From an uncultured Actinomycetes bacterium (GTDB taxonomy: Bacteria; Actinomycetota; Actinomycetes; Mycobacteriales; Mycobacteriaceae): 38,263 bases of DNA. The stretch is taken from contig CAIRCP010000026.1 of the NCBI GenBank assembly GCA_903877095.1, forward strand, positions 1-38,263. Reading direction: 5' to 3'. Below, one piece after another: positions 24,556 to 32,072 of this stretch (position 1 is the stretch's first letter; every line of letters starts with the position of its first letter). The translations under genes were made by a program, and so were the position numbers. The notes under the pieces are model-generated. The model did no database searches. It was not told the origin of the DNA and saw only the letters and a list, made by a program, of their open reading frames with translations.

Positions 24556-25614
24556 GTGGCTCTAAAGGGAGATTTCGCGGGAGCGCAGGTCGCCGAGCAG
24601 GTGCCACTGGCGACCCTGACCACGTTGCGGGTAGGCCCCGTCGCGCGGCGCGTTATCACTTGCGTCACCGCCGAACAGATCGTCACAACGCTGGGTGTGC
24701 TGGACGGCGCCGGGATCCCGGCGCTGGTCCTCGGCGGCGGATCCAATGTGGTGGTCTCCGACGACCTGACCGATCTGACCGTGGTGCGGCTGTGCAACGC
24801 CGCGGTCACCGTGGACGGCGCGCTGCTGCGGGCCGAGGCGGGCGCGGACTGGGACGCTGTCGTGCTTCGGGCCATCGAAGCCGATCTCGGTGGGCTGGAA
24901 TGCCTTTCGGGTATTCCCGGGTCGACCGGCGCCACCCCGGTTCAGAACGTCGGAGCCTACGGCGTGGAAGTCGCCGACTGGCTGACCCGGGTGCGGCTGC
25001 TGGACCGTGGAACCGGCGAGGTGCGATGGGTTGCGGCAGCCGACTTGGATTTCAGCTACCGGCACAGCGTGCTGAAGAACTCGTCGGCCGCCACGGTGCT
25101 CGAGGTGGAGTTCGCGCTCGATCCCGACGGCCGCTCGGCGCCGGTGCGCTACGGGGAATTGGCTGCCGCCCTCAGTGTTGCGCCCGGCGAGCGCGCCCAT
25201 CCGGCTCGGGTGCGCGCCGCCGTCCTGGCGTTGCGCGCGGCCAAGGGGATGGTGCTCGACGACGCCGACCACGACACCTGGAGTGTGGGCTCGTTCTTCA
25301 CCAACCCGGTCGTCGGCGAGGAACACTTCGCCCGCCTGTGCGCCGCTGTCGACGGGCCGGTGCCGCACTATCCGGCTCCCGGCGGGGTCAAGCTTGCCGC
25401 CGGCTGGTTGGTCGAGCGCGCCGGATTCGGCAAGGGATTCCCCGGCGCCGGCCCGTGCCGGCTGTCGACGAAACATGCGCTGGCACTGACCAACCGCGGA
25501 TCGGCGACCACCGCCGACGTCCTGGCGCTGGCCCGTACCGTGCGCGACGGCGTGCAGACGGCCTTCGGGGTGCGCCTGGTTCCGGAGCCCGTGCTGGTCG
25601 GCTGCGCGCTGTAA
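24556..25614 (+). CDS. murB: UDP-N-acetylenolpyruvoylglucosamine reductase MurB
   Basis: A 352-residue FAD enzyme that reduces UDP-GlcNAc-enolpyruvate to UDP-MurNAc with NADPH, the second committed step of peptidoglycan synthesis. FAD-binding features are GGGSNVVV and [18 protein letters not shown]. Catalytic residues fall in [10 protein letters not shown] (Arg), [10 protein letters not shown] (Ser, proton donor) and LVPEPVLVG (Glu). It is a type I MurB because the YRHS-containing loop is present. GTG 24556 is chosen on the leaderless -10 pattern; TTG 24535 lies upstream of that promoter. An L,D-transpeptidase gene follows 11 bases after the stop, and its -10 is built on the murB stop codon. 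Confidence 0.95.
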   Translation: MALKGDFAGAQVAEQVPLATLTTLRVGPVARRVITCVTAEQIVTTLGVLDGAGIPALVLGGGSNVVVSDDLTDLTVVRLCNAAVTVDGALLRAEAGADWDAVVLRAIEADLGGLECLSGIPGSTGATPVQNVGAYGVEVADWLTRVRLLDRGTGEVRWVAAADLDFSYRHSVLKNSSAATVLEVEFALDPDGRSAPVRYGELAAALSVAPGERAHPARVRAAVLALRAAKGMVLDDADHDTWSVGSFFTNPVVGEEHFARLCAAVDGPVPHYPAPGGVKLAAGWLVERAGFGKGFPGAGPCRLSTKHALALTNRGSATTADVLALARTVRDGVQTAFGVRLVPEPVLVGCAL

Positions 25615-25617
25615 CTT
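25612..25617 (+). promoter_or_regulatory. -10 element (TAACTT) for the L,D-transpeptidase gene
   Basis: TAACTT begins with the murB stop codon TAA and ends eight bases before ATG 25626. The transpeptidase could thus be transcribed separately from murB. Confidence 0.45.
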
Positions 25618-25625
25618 TGGTGTTC

Positions 25626-26923
25626 ATGAGCGGCCGACCTCTGCCGAACCTGAGCCGGCGGCAGGCGTTGGGCGCGGCCGCGCTGCTGGCTGCCCCGCAA
25701 CTGCTGGCCGGTTGCGGCAAGGGTCCCGGCGCGGCGTCGTCCCCGCCGCCGAAACCGGCTCTGGCATTCACCCCGGCCGATGGCGCCAGCGGGATCGTGC
25801 CGACGGTGCCGATCGGCATCGAGGTGAAGGACGGCTGGTTCCAGCATGTTTCGCTGACCAACCCCTCAGGCAAGACGGTGGCCGGTGTCCTCAACCGGGA
25901 ACGCACGGCCTTCGCCGTCACCGAGCCGCTGGGCTACGACGCCACCTACACGTGGAAGGGCGCGGTCGTCGGGCGCGACGGTCAGGCCAACCCGGTCAGC
26001 GCCACCTTCAGCACCGTCACACCCAACAAGGTCGTCAACGGCTGGTTCCAGCTGACCGACGGCCAGACCGTCGGCGTCGCCGCGCCGGTCATTCTGCAGT
26101 TCGATGCGCCGATCACCGACAAGCGAGGCGTCGAACGGGCGTTGACGGTCACCACCGACCCGCCCACCGAGGGCAGTTGGGCGTGGCTGCCCGACGAGGT
26201 CGCCGGCGCCCGGGCGCATTGGCGCACCAGGGAGTATTTCGCTCCCGGCACCAAGGTCCATGTCGGGGCCCGGATCTACGGGGTCGCCTTCGGCGAGGGC
26301 AACTACGGCGCCGACGATCTGACCCTGGATTTCGACGTCGGACGCCGGCAGGTGGTGCGGGCCGAGGCGGCGTCGCACCGCATCCAGGTGGTCACCGACG
26401 CCGGGATCATCATGGACTTCCCGTGCAGCTACGGCCAGGCCGACCAGCCCCGCAACGTCACCCGCAGCGGCATCCACGTCGTCACCGAGAAGTACTCGGA
26501 CTTCTACATGTCCAACCCGGCCGCCGGCTACAACCACATCCACGAGCGCTGGGCGGTGAGGATTTCCAACAACGGGGAGTTCATCCACGCCAACCCGGCA
26601 AGTTCCGGGTCGCAGGGCAACACCAACGTCACCAACGGGTGCATCAATCTCTCCGATGCCGACGCCAGCAGTATTTCGCCTCCGCGATTTACGGCGATCC
26701 GGTCGAGGTGAGCGGAACCTCCATCCGGCTGTCCTACGCCGACGGTGACATCTGGGACTGGACCGTCGACTGGCCGGAGTGGACCTCGATGTCGGCATTG
26801 GCAGCCGAGCCGTCAGCTCGCTCGAAGGTTCCTCTGAGCGCACCGGCGACGCCGACCGACGCCCCGACCCTGTCCGGCACCCCGACCACCTCGGCGCCCG
26901 CGACGGTCAGCCCCGGCGGTTGA
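25626..26923 (+). pseudogene. lprQ: L,D-transpeptidase lipoprotein (LprQ/LdtMt5-like) with a one-base frameshift
   Basis: The frame from ATG 25626 encodes a precursor with a twin-arginine-like start (SRRQALG) and lipobox LLAGC, two Ig-like domains and the YkuD catalytic domain. The catalytic Cys lies in [12 protein letters not shown] (codon 26640-26642) and the substrate-side His in NHIHERW. Such enzymes make 3-3 peptidoglycan cross-links outside the membrane. At about 26664-26668 the frame breaks: reading on gives 14 odd residues and a stop at 26711. Shifting back one base restores [17 protein letters not shown] and a Ser/Thr/Pro tail to 26923, about 433 residues in all, near the remembered 451 of Rv0483. 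One missing C explains it. It may be a true mutation or a sequencing error. Confidence 0.8.
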
Positions 26924-27659
26924 ACCGGCTGGCGCTGGCCTGGTCGCGCGGCCGGATGACGATCTGGTCGATGTTGACGTGCGACGGCCGGGAGGCGACG
27001 AATCCGATCACCTCGGCGACGTCCTGAGGGGTCAGCGGAGTGATGCCGGCGTAGACCTTCTCGGCGCGTTGCTCGTCGCCGCCGAAGCGCACCAGGGAGA
27101 ACTCCGTCTCGACCGCCCCCGGCGCAATCTCGGTGAGCCGCACCGGCTTTCCGAGCAACTCGCCGCGCAGCGTCCGGTGCAACGCGCCCTCGGCGTGCTT
27201 GGCCGCGGCGTAGCCCGCGCCGCCGTCGTACACCTCCAGTGCGGCGGTCGAGGTGACCGTGACGATCAGTCCGTTGCCGGACTCGACCAGCTTGGGCAAC
27301 AACGCCCGGATGACCCGCAGTGTGCCGATGACGTTGGTCTCCCACATCCAGCGCCAGTCATCGAGGTCGGCCTCGGCGACCGGTTGCAGGCCCTTGGCGC
27401 CGCCGGCGTTGTTCACCAGCACGTCGACCCGCGTCAGCCGATCGGACAGGGCGGCCACCGCGTCGGGGTCGGTGATGTCGGCCACCACCGCCGTCCCGCC
27501 GATCTCGGCGGCCAGCTGTTCGATCCGGTCAGCGCGGCGGGCCACCGCGACGACGTGAAAGCCAAGGGCGCCAAGTGTTCTCGCGGTCGACTCGCCGATG
27601 CCCGAACTTGCCCCGGTCACCACGGCGACCCGGGAGTGTAGGTGTGAAATAGAAGTCAT
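26907..27659 (-). CDS. Short-chain dehydrogenase/reductase (Rv0484c-like)
   Basis: A 250-residue classical SDR oxidoreductase. The NAD(P)-binding motif TGASSGIG is at about residues 15-22, NNAGG near residue 88, and the catalytic Ser-Tyr-Lys set lies in [23 protein letters not shown] (the YxxxK is YAAAK). ARRADR after strand two suggests NADP preference. The substrate is unknown; the closest general group is YdfG/serine-dehydrogenase-like SDRs. Its 3' end overlaps the restored transpeptidase frame by 17 bases, convergently. TACAGT eight bases before the ATG on the minus strand suggests a leaderless start. The 37-base gap to the cysteine-rich leader ORF holds both divergent promoters. Confidence 0.88.
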   Translation of the reverse strand: MTSISHLHSRVAVVTGASSGIGESTARTLGALGFHVVAVARRADRIEQLAAEIGGTAVVADITDPDAVAALSDRLTRVDVLVNNAGGAKGLQPVAEADLDDWRWMWETNVIGTLRVIRALLPKLVESGNGLIVTVTSTAALEVYDGGAGYAAAKHAEGALHRTLRGELLGKPVRLTEIAPGAVETEFSLVRFGGDEQRAEKVYAGITPLTPQDVAEVIGFVASRPSHVNIDQIVIRPRDQASASRFNRRG

Positions 27660-27667
27660 CGGAATCG

Positions 27668-27673
27668 ACTGTA
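27668..27673 (-). promoter_or_regulatory. -10 element (TACAGT), leaderless start of the SDR gene
   Basis: Read on the minus strand, TACAGT ends eight bases before ATG 27659. The divergent -10 for the leader ORF (27684-27689) is only ten bases away, so the promoters must interact. Confidence 0.45.
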
Positions 27674-27683
27674 GTCAGCGTGT

Positions 27684-27689
27684 TATGTT
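27684..27689 (+). promoter_or_regulatory. -10 element (TATGTT) for the cysteine-rich leader and ROK-mshA
   Basis: TATGTT ends exactly seven bases before GTG 27697, giving a leaderless transcript that begins with the cysteine-rich ORF. The ROK start codon is then about 154 bases downstream of the transcription start. Confidence 0.6.
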
Positions 27690-27696
27690 TTCTTCC

Positions 27697-27771
27697 GTGT
27701 TCCCTACGGGTCTGACCGGCTGTCTGGTCTCGCGCTGCGCGTGTTGTTGTCACGCGCTCTGCTGCGCCTGA
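27697..27771 (+). CDS. Leaderless cysteine-rich leader peptide (24 codons, 7 Cys)
   Basis: From GTG 27697 to TGA 27769-27771 the frame encodes 24 residues ending CACCCHALCCA, with cysteines at positions 9, 14, 16, 17, 18, 22 and 23. Three consecutive TGT codons (27742-27750) sit in the loop of a perfect 7-bp hairpin. The start lies seven bases after a TANNNT -10, the leaderless pattern of annotated genes nearby. Leaderless polycysteine ORFs acting as cysteine-responsive attenuators are known in mycobacteria upstream of cysteine-related operons. Here the downstream genes are a ROK regulator and mshA, which opens synthesis of the cysteine-containing thiol mycothiol. The peptide itself probably has no function; its translation rate would be the sensor. 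It was not found by protein homology, so coding status rests on composition and context. Confidence 0.65.
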   Translation: MFPTGLTGCLVSRCACCCHALCCA

Positions 27772-27831
27772 ACCGACGGACCATCTGTCCAACTGGATTC
27801 ACGGGCGCGGCGTCCCCGCCACCACCGCCCG
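27737..27831 (+). promoter_or_regulatory. Attenuator candidate in the ROK-mshA leader
   Basis: Hairpin one is GCGCGTG (27737-27743) with CACGCGC (27751-27757), loop made of Cys codons. Hairpin two is CGGGCG (27802-27807) with CGCCCG (27826-27831), enclosing GGCG/CGCC, nine bases before the ROK Shine-Dalgarno (27840-27845). GCGCC (27764-27768), at the end of the leader ORF, can pair with GGCGC (27804-27808) and would break hairpin two. These are the parts needed for attenuation; the mechanism is inferred. Confidence 0.45.
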
Positions 27832-27850
27832 AACTCCATAAAGGACACCC

Positions 27851-29263
27851 ATGACCAGCACCCTCTCCGCCCGGGCCGTCAACCGTGCCGTCGCCCAGCC
27901 TCCCGACCGTCCCGTCGCCCCCCATCCCGCACATGCCCGGGTGCACCCGTTGCGCACCCGCCACCACGTCGTCGCACCGTCACTGCGGATGCCCGATTCC
28001 GCGCCGGGATCGGTTCTCGCCGCGATCCGCCAGCGCGGGCCGGTCGCCCGCGACGCCATCACCACCCTGACCGGACTGTCCATCGCGACGGTCAACCGGC
28101 AGGTGAGCGCTCTGCTGGATGCCCAGTTGCTGCGCGAACGACCGGACCTGGCGGTCGCCGGCGCGATCGGCCGTCCGCGCATTCCGGTCGAGATCAACCA
28201 TGAGCCATACCTGACTCTGGGCGTCCACATCGGTGCGCGCACCACCAGCATCGTGGCCGTAGACCTGTTCGGCCGAACGCTGGACGCCGTGGAGACACCC
28301 ACCCCGGGCGGCACCCCGACGGTGGCGCTGGCCGCGCTGGCCGACAGCGCACGTCGCTACCTGGCGCGCTGGCACCGCCGGCGGCCGCTATGGGTTGGAG
28401 TTGCGACCGGTGGTGTCGTCGACAGCACCGCCGGACTGGTGGACCATCCGCGACTGGGCTGGTCGCAGGCTCCGGTCGGCGCCGTTCTCGCCTCGGCGCT
28501 GGGAGTACCGGTGTCGGTGGCTTCCCATGTTGACGCGATGGCCGGCGCCGAACTGCTGCTGGCTGCCCGTCAGGCGCGGCGCGCCGACCGCACCAGCAGC
28601 CTGTACGTGTATGCCCGCGAAACCGTCGGCTTCGCGCTGGTGATCGGCGGGCAGGTGCACACCCCGGCCAGCGGTCCCGGCACCATTACCGGGCTTCCCG
28701 TGCATTCCGACCTGCTCGCGGGAGGGTGCGCAAGCCTTGAGGCGGCGGTCAGTGACGAGGCGGTGGTGGCGGCTGCCCGCGGGATGGGGATTCTGCCTCC
28801 CGCCCGCGGGGCGGGCAATGTGTCTCCCGCCCGCGGAGCGGGCAATGTGTCTCCCGCCCGCGGAGCGGGCATTCTGGCATCGGCCGGGCCCAATTCGACG
28901 ACCGCGGCGCTGGCCCGACTGGCCCGTCAGGACCGCGACGGGCGCAGCGCCGGCGCCCGCGAACTCTTGGTGGAGCGGGCCCGGGTTCTGGGTGGCGCGG
29001 TGGCGCTGCTGCGGGATCTGCTCAACCCCGACGACGTGGTGGTCGGGGGCCAGGCGTTCACCGAATACCCCGAAGGTCTGCCGGACGTCCGCGCCGCTTT
29101 CGACACACATTCGGTGCTGGGATCCCGTGACATCCGTGTGACGGCCTTCGGCAACCGGGTGCAGGAGGCCGGCGCGGGCGTGGTGTCGCTGAGCAGCCTG
29201 TATGCCGATCCGCTGGGAGCGCTGCGGCGCTCGGCCCACCGCCGGCCGGAGGTCTCGGCCTGA
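27851..29263 (+). CDS. ROK-family transcriptional regulator (Rv0485-like)
   Basis: A 470-residue ROK-type protein. An unusual Arg/Pro/His-rich N-terminus of about 55 residues precedes a winged helix-turn-helix (VARDAITTLTGLSIATVNRQVSALLD, about residues 64-90) and a ROK/ASKHA sugar-kinase-like domain (LGVHIGARTTSIVAVDLFG, WVGVATGGVVD). The zinc-binding cysteine motif of sugar-sensing ROK proteins is not evident. An insertion of PARGAGNVS repeats lies at about residues 317-341. The homologue Rv0485 is remembered as a regulator of pe13/ppe18. A Shine-Dalgarno (AAAGGA) fixes ATG 27851. mshA follows 45 bases later, so both probably come under the cysteine-rich leader. Confidence 0.87.
   Translation: MTSTLSARAVNRAVAQPPDRPVAPHPAHARVHPLRTRHHVVAPSLRMPDSAPGSVLAAIRQRGPVARDAITTLTGLSIATVNRQVSALLDAQLLRERPDLAVAGAIGRPRIPVEINHEPYLTLGVHIGARTTSIVAVDLFGRTLDAVETPTPGGTPTVALAALADSARRYLARWHRRRPLWVGVATGGVVDSTAGLVDHPRLGWSQAPVGAVLASALGVPVSVASHVDAMAGAELLLAARQARRADRTSSLYVYARETVGFALVIGGQVHTPASGPGTITGLPVHSDLLAGGCASLEAAVSDEAVVAAARGMGILPPARGAGNVSPARGAGNVSPARGAGILASAGPNSTTAALARLARQDRDGRSAGARELLVERARVLGGAVALLRDLLNPDDVVVGGQAFTEYPEGLPDVRAAFDTHSVLGSRDIRVTAFGNRVQEAGAGVVSLSSLYADPLGALRRSAHRRPEVSA
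28797..28870 (+). repeat. 27-bp palindromic tandem repeat inside the ROK gene
   Basis: Two full 27-bp units (28797-28823, 28824-28850) and a 20-bp partial copy (28851-28870) differ at one base. Each holds a palindromic core, CCCGCCCGCGGAGCGGG or close to it. The length is a multiple of three, so the frame is kept and the repeat reads PARGAGNVS. Confidence 0.9.
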
Positions 29264-29308
29264 GCTGTACCGGCGGCGCCGGGTGCAACGCGGTGTAAAG
29301 ATGGAACG

Positions 29309-30643
29309 GTGCGGCATCCCCGGGACCTGACCGACACTGGTGCGGTGCCGCGGCGCGTCGCCATCCTGTCGGTGCACACCTCGCCGCTGGCCCAGCCCGG
29401 CACCGGCGACGCCGGCGGGATGAACGTCTACGTCCTGCAGACCGCCCTGCATCTGGCCGCCCGCGGGGTCGAGGTGGAGATCTTCACCCGGGCGACGTCG
29501 TCGGCGGATCCGCCGACCGTCGCCGTGGCGCCCGGCGTGCTGGTGCGCAACGTGGTGGCCGGGCCGTTCGAGGGTCTGGACAAATACGACCTGCCGACGC
29601 AGTTGTGCGCGTTCACCGCCGGGGTGTTGCGTGCGGAGGCCAACCACGAGCCGGGCCACTACGACGTCGTGCACTCGCACTACTGGCTGTCCGGTCAGGT
29701 GGGCTGGCTGGCCCGCGATCGCTGGGCGGTTCCCCTGGTGCATACCGCGCACACGCTGGCGGCGGTCAAGAATGCGGCGCTGGCTGACGGCGACGCCCCC
29801 GAACCGCCGCTGCGCTCGGTGGGGGAGCAGCAGGTGGTCGACGAGGCCGATCGGCTGATCGTGAATACCGAAGAGGAAGCGCGACAACTGGTTTCGCTGC
29901 ATCAGGCCAATCGCAACCGGATCGACGTCGTGCACCCCGGGGTCGATCTGCGGATGTTCACTCCCGGCGACCGGGCGACCGCCCGCGCAAAGCTGGGGCT
30001 GCCCACCGGTGAGCGCATCGTCGCCTTCATCGGGCGGATCCAGCCGCTCAAGGCGCCCGATGTGCTGCTGCGTGCGGCGGCCTTGCTGCCGGCCGATGTT
30101 CGGGTGCTGATCGCCGGTGGCGCCTCCGGGGCCGGACTGGCTGCTCCCGACAGCCTGGTCCGGCTCGCCGGTGAGCTAGGTATCTCCGAGCGGGTGACCT
30201 TCCTGCCGCCGCAGCCGCGGGAAGCGCTGGTCAACGTCTACCGGGCCGCCGACCTGGTGGCTGTCCCGAGCTATTCGGAATCCTTCGGGCTGGTCGCGGT
30301 CGAGGCGCAGGCCTGCGGAACCCCGGTGGTGGCCGCGGCGGTGGGCGGGCTGCCCGTAGCGGTCGCTGACGGGCGCAGCGGCACCCTGGTGAACGGCCAC
30401 GACCCGCAGGTATGGGCGCAGTCCATCGCCGCGCTGCTGGCCGGCGATGCGCCGGCGCTGAGCCGGGCGGCCGTCGCGCATGCCGCGCAGTTCTCCTGGG
30501 ACCACACCGTGGACGGCCTGCTCGCCAGCTACGGCTGGGCGATGGCCGACTACGCCCGCACCCATCAGCGCAGCCCGGCACCCGACCTCGCCGCGCGGCG
30601 GCCCGGCCGGCGTTGGACCATCCGCAGAGGAGTGCGCGCATGA
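29309..30643 (+). CDS. mshA: D-inositol-3-phosphate glycosyltransferase MshA
   Basis: A 444-residue GT4-family glycosyltransferase that joins GlcNAc from UDP-GlcNAc to inositol-3-phosphate, the first step of mycothiol synthesis. The inositol-phosphate-side loop [32 protein letters not shown], the nucleotide-sugar region [15 protein letters not shown] and the E-x7-E motif in [17 protein letters not shown] are all present, so it looks intact. GTG 29309 is taken as start; TAAAGAT just upstream is only an imperfect -10, so expression probably depends on the leader upstream of the ROK gene. Its stop overlaps the next ATG (ATGA). Mycothiol carries cysteine, which gives the upstream cysteine-rich ORF a logical target. 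Confidence 0.95.
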   Translation: MRHPRDLTDTGAVPRRVAILSVHTSPLAQPGTGDAGGMNVYVLQTALHLAARGVEVEIFTRATSSADPPTVAVAPGVLVRNVVAGPFEGLDKYDLPTQLCAFTAGVLRAEANHEPGHYDVVHSHYWLSGQVGWLARDRWAVPLVHTAHTLAAVKNAALADGDAPEPPLRSVGEQQVVDEADRLIVNTEEEARQLVSLHQANRNRIDVVHPGVDLRMFTPGDRATARAKLGLPTGERIVAFIGRIQPLKAPDVLLRAAALLPADVRVLIAGGASGAGLAAPDSLVRLAGELGISERVTFLPPQPREALVNVYRAADLVAVPSYSESFGLVAVEAQACGTPVVAAAVGGLPVAVADGRSGTLVNGHDPQVWAQSIAALLAGDAPALSRAAVAHAAQFSWDHTVDGLLASYGWAMADYARTHQRSPAPDLAARRPGRRWTIRRGVRA

Positions 30644-31206
30644 ACCAGCACGAGGCCCGGGTGCAGCAACTCATCGAGGAGACGCTCGCGGAGCACGGGC
30701 TCAACTTCACCCGCTACGAGGCCGAGCACGGCGGCCAGCCCGGGTTCATCGTCGAACTGCCCGGTGAACGCAAACTCATCACCAACACCCTGCTGACCAT
30801 CGGAGACCATTCGGTCCGGGTGGAGGCATTCGTCTGTCGGCGACCCGACGAGAACCACGCGGGCGTCTACCGTTTCCTGCTCCGGCGCAGCCGCAAGCTC
30901 TACGGGGTGTCCTACACCCTCGACAACATCGGGGACATCTATCTGATCGGTCGCGTGGCGCTGGACATCGTCAACGCCGATGAGATCGACCGGGTGCTCG
31001 GCCAAGTGCTCGACGCCGTCAACAGCGATTTCAACACTTTGCTCGAACTCGGTTTCGCCTCTTCGATCCGCAAGGAATGGGCGTGGCGGGTGGCCCGCGG
31101 CGAGTCGCTGAAGAACCTGAAGGCCTTCCGTCATCTGATCGACGACGATCAGGGCCGTGAGCCCGACGAATCCGCGCCGAACGACGGTGTCGAAGACGGC
31201 AAATAA
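30640..31206 (+). CDS. YbjN-domain protein downstream of mshA (Rv0487-like)
   Basis: A 188-residue cytoplasmic protein with a YbjN-type domain, a fold shared with type III secretion chaperone-like proteins. Visible blocks are [21 protein letters not shown], the middle [17 protein letters not shown] and [25 protein letters not shown]; the C-terminus is acidic and probably disordered. The function is unknown. ATG 30640 overlaps the mshA stop (ATGA) and has GAGGAG about six bases upstream, so translation is coupled to mshA. The conserved neighbourhood suggests a role near mycothiol or thiol metabolism, but this is inference. Confidence 0.85.
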   Translation: MNQHEARVQQLIEETLAEHGLNFTRYEAEHGGQPGFIVELPGERKLITNTLLTIGDHSVRVEAFVCRRPDENHAGVYRFLLRRSRKLYGVSYTLDNIGDIYLIGRVALDIVNADEIDRVLGQVLDAVNSDFNTLLELGFASSIRKEWAWRVARGESLKNLKAFRHLIDDDQGREPDESAPNDGVEDGK

Positions 31207-31235
31207 CGAGGGTGTGTCGTGAGACACTTCCGTCT

Positions 31236-31988
31236 ATGTCTGACGGTGATTGCACGCTCATTCTGCTCCGCCACGGCGAAAGCCAGTGGAACGCGCTCAA
31301 TCTGTTCACCGGCTGGGTGGACGTAGACCTCACCGACAAGGGACGCGCCGAGGCCGCCCGCGCCGGTGAACTGATCGCCGAACTCGATCGGCAACCCGAC
31401 GTGCTCTACACCTCGTTGCTGCGCCGGGCGATCAACACCGCGAACATCGCCCTGGACAAGGCCGATCGGCACTGGATTCCGGTGCACCGCAACTGGCGCC
31501 TCAATGAACGCCACTACGGCGCCCTGCAGGGCCTTGACAAGGCTGCCACCAAAGAGAAGTACGGCGAGGAGCAGTTCATGGCCTGGCGGCGCAGCTACGA
31601 CACCCCGCCGCCGCCGATCGAGCGGGGCAGCGAGTTCAGCCAGGACGCCGATCCGCGCTACGCCGACATCGGCGGTGGCCCGCTGACCGAATGCCTGGCC
31701 GACGTGGTGGCCCGGTTCGTGCCGTACTTCGAGGGGACTATCGCGCCCGACCTGCAGTCCGGCAAGACGGTGGTGATCGCTGCCCACGGCAATTCGCTTC
31801 GCGCACTGGTGAAGTACCTCGACGGAATGTCCAACGACGACGTCATCGGATTGAACATCCCGACCGGAATCCCGTTGCGCTACGACCTTGATGCGAATCT
31901 CAAACCGATCGTGCCGGGGGGGACCTACCTGGACCCGGAGGCAGCAGCAGCCGGTGCGGCAGCGGTCGCCAACCAAGGCGCGAAGTAG
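31236..31988 (+). CDS. gpm1: 2,3-bisphosphoglycerate-dependent phosphoglycerate mutase
   Basis: A 250-residue glycolytic enzyme interconverting 3- and 2-phosphoglycerate. The phosphohistidine motif [10 protein letters not shown] is near the N-terminus, the second His lies in [17 protein letters not shown], and [16 protein letters not shown] holds substrate contacts. The length is that of the dimeric or tetrameric GpmA class. ATG 31236 lies just after a small inverted repeat (GTGTC-GTGA-GACAC, 31214-31227) that may be regulatory. I see no close -10. In M. tuberculosis a LysE-family gene (Rv0488) precedes gpm1; here it is absent. The gene ends before a perfect palindromic hairpin. Confidence 0.95.
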   Translation: MSDGDCTLILLRHGESQWNALNLFTGWVDVDLTDKGRAEAARAGELIAELDRQPDVLYTSLLRRAINTANIALDKADRHWIPVHRNWRLNERHYGALQGLDKAATKEKYGEEQFMAWRRSYDTPPPPIERGSEFSQDADPRYADIGGGPLTECLADVVARFVPYFEGTIAPDLQSGKTVVIAAHGNSLRALVKYLDGMSNDDVIGLNIPTGIPLRYDLDANLKPIVPGGTYLDPEAAAAGAAAVANQGAK

Positions 31989-31991
31989 AAC

Positions 31992-32013
31992 TGGCGGTGA
32001 ACACTCGCTGAAC
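31992..32013 (-). promoter_or_regulatory. PHO-box-like direct repeat upstream of senX3
   Basis: On the minus strand two adjacent 11-base units read GTTCAGCGAGT (32013-32003) and GTTCACCGCCA (32002-31992). They match the actinobacterial PHO-box unit, GTTCA followed by pyrimidine-rich bases, repeated every 11 bases. The site is about 60 bases before the senX3 start, so autoregulation by RegX3 is likely. Confidence 0.55.
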
Positions 32014-32016
32014 GTG

Positions 32017-32038
32017 ATGCCGCGGTGCGGCATTGGTT
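32017..32038 (+). terminator. Hairpin after gpm1
   Basis: The perfect palindrome ATGCCGC-GGT-GCGGCAT (32017-32033) is followed by a T-rich stretch (TGGTTTT), 28 bases after the gpm1 stop. It fits an intrinsic terminator, but it also lies between the PHO box and the senX3 -10, so it could be a regulatory palindrome. Confidence 0.5.
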
Positions 32039-32060
32039 TTGGCGGTGTCCGTGGGATGCG

Positions 32061-32066
32061 TACGCT
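32061..32066 (+). promoter_or_regulatory. -10 element (TACGCT), leaderless start of senX3
   Basis: TACGCT ends six bases before GTG 32073, the same hexamer and spacing as at ramB. Confidence 0.5.
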
Positions 32067-32072
32067 TTCGGC

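Noticed and set aside
24504-25625. Long frame upstream of the transpeptidase start
   Set aside because: It is the antisense-like shadow of murB in another frame, Arg/Gly-rich and without domains; the lipoprotein signal begins at ATG 25626.
26655-26675. Programmed -1 ribosomal frameshift in the transpeptidase
   Set aside because: No slippery heptamer or adjacent stable pseudoknot is evident; a single lost base is simpler.
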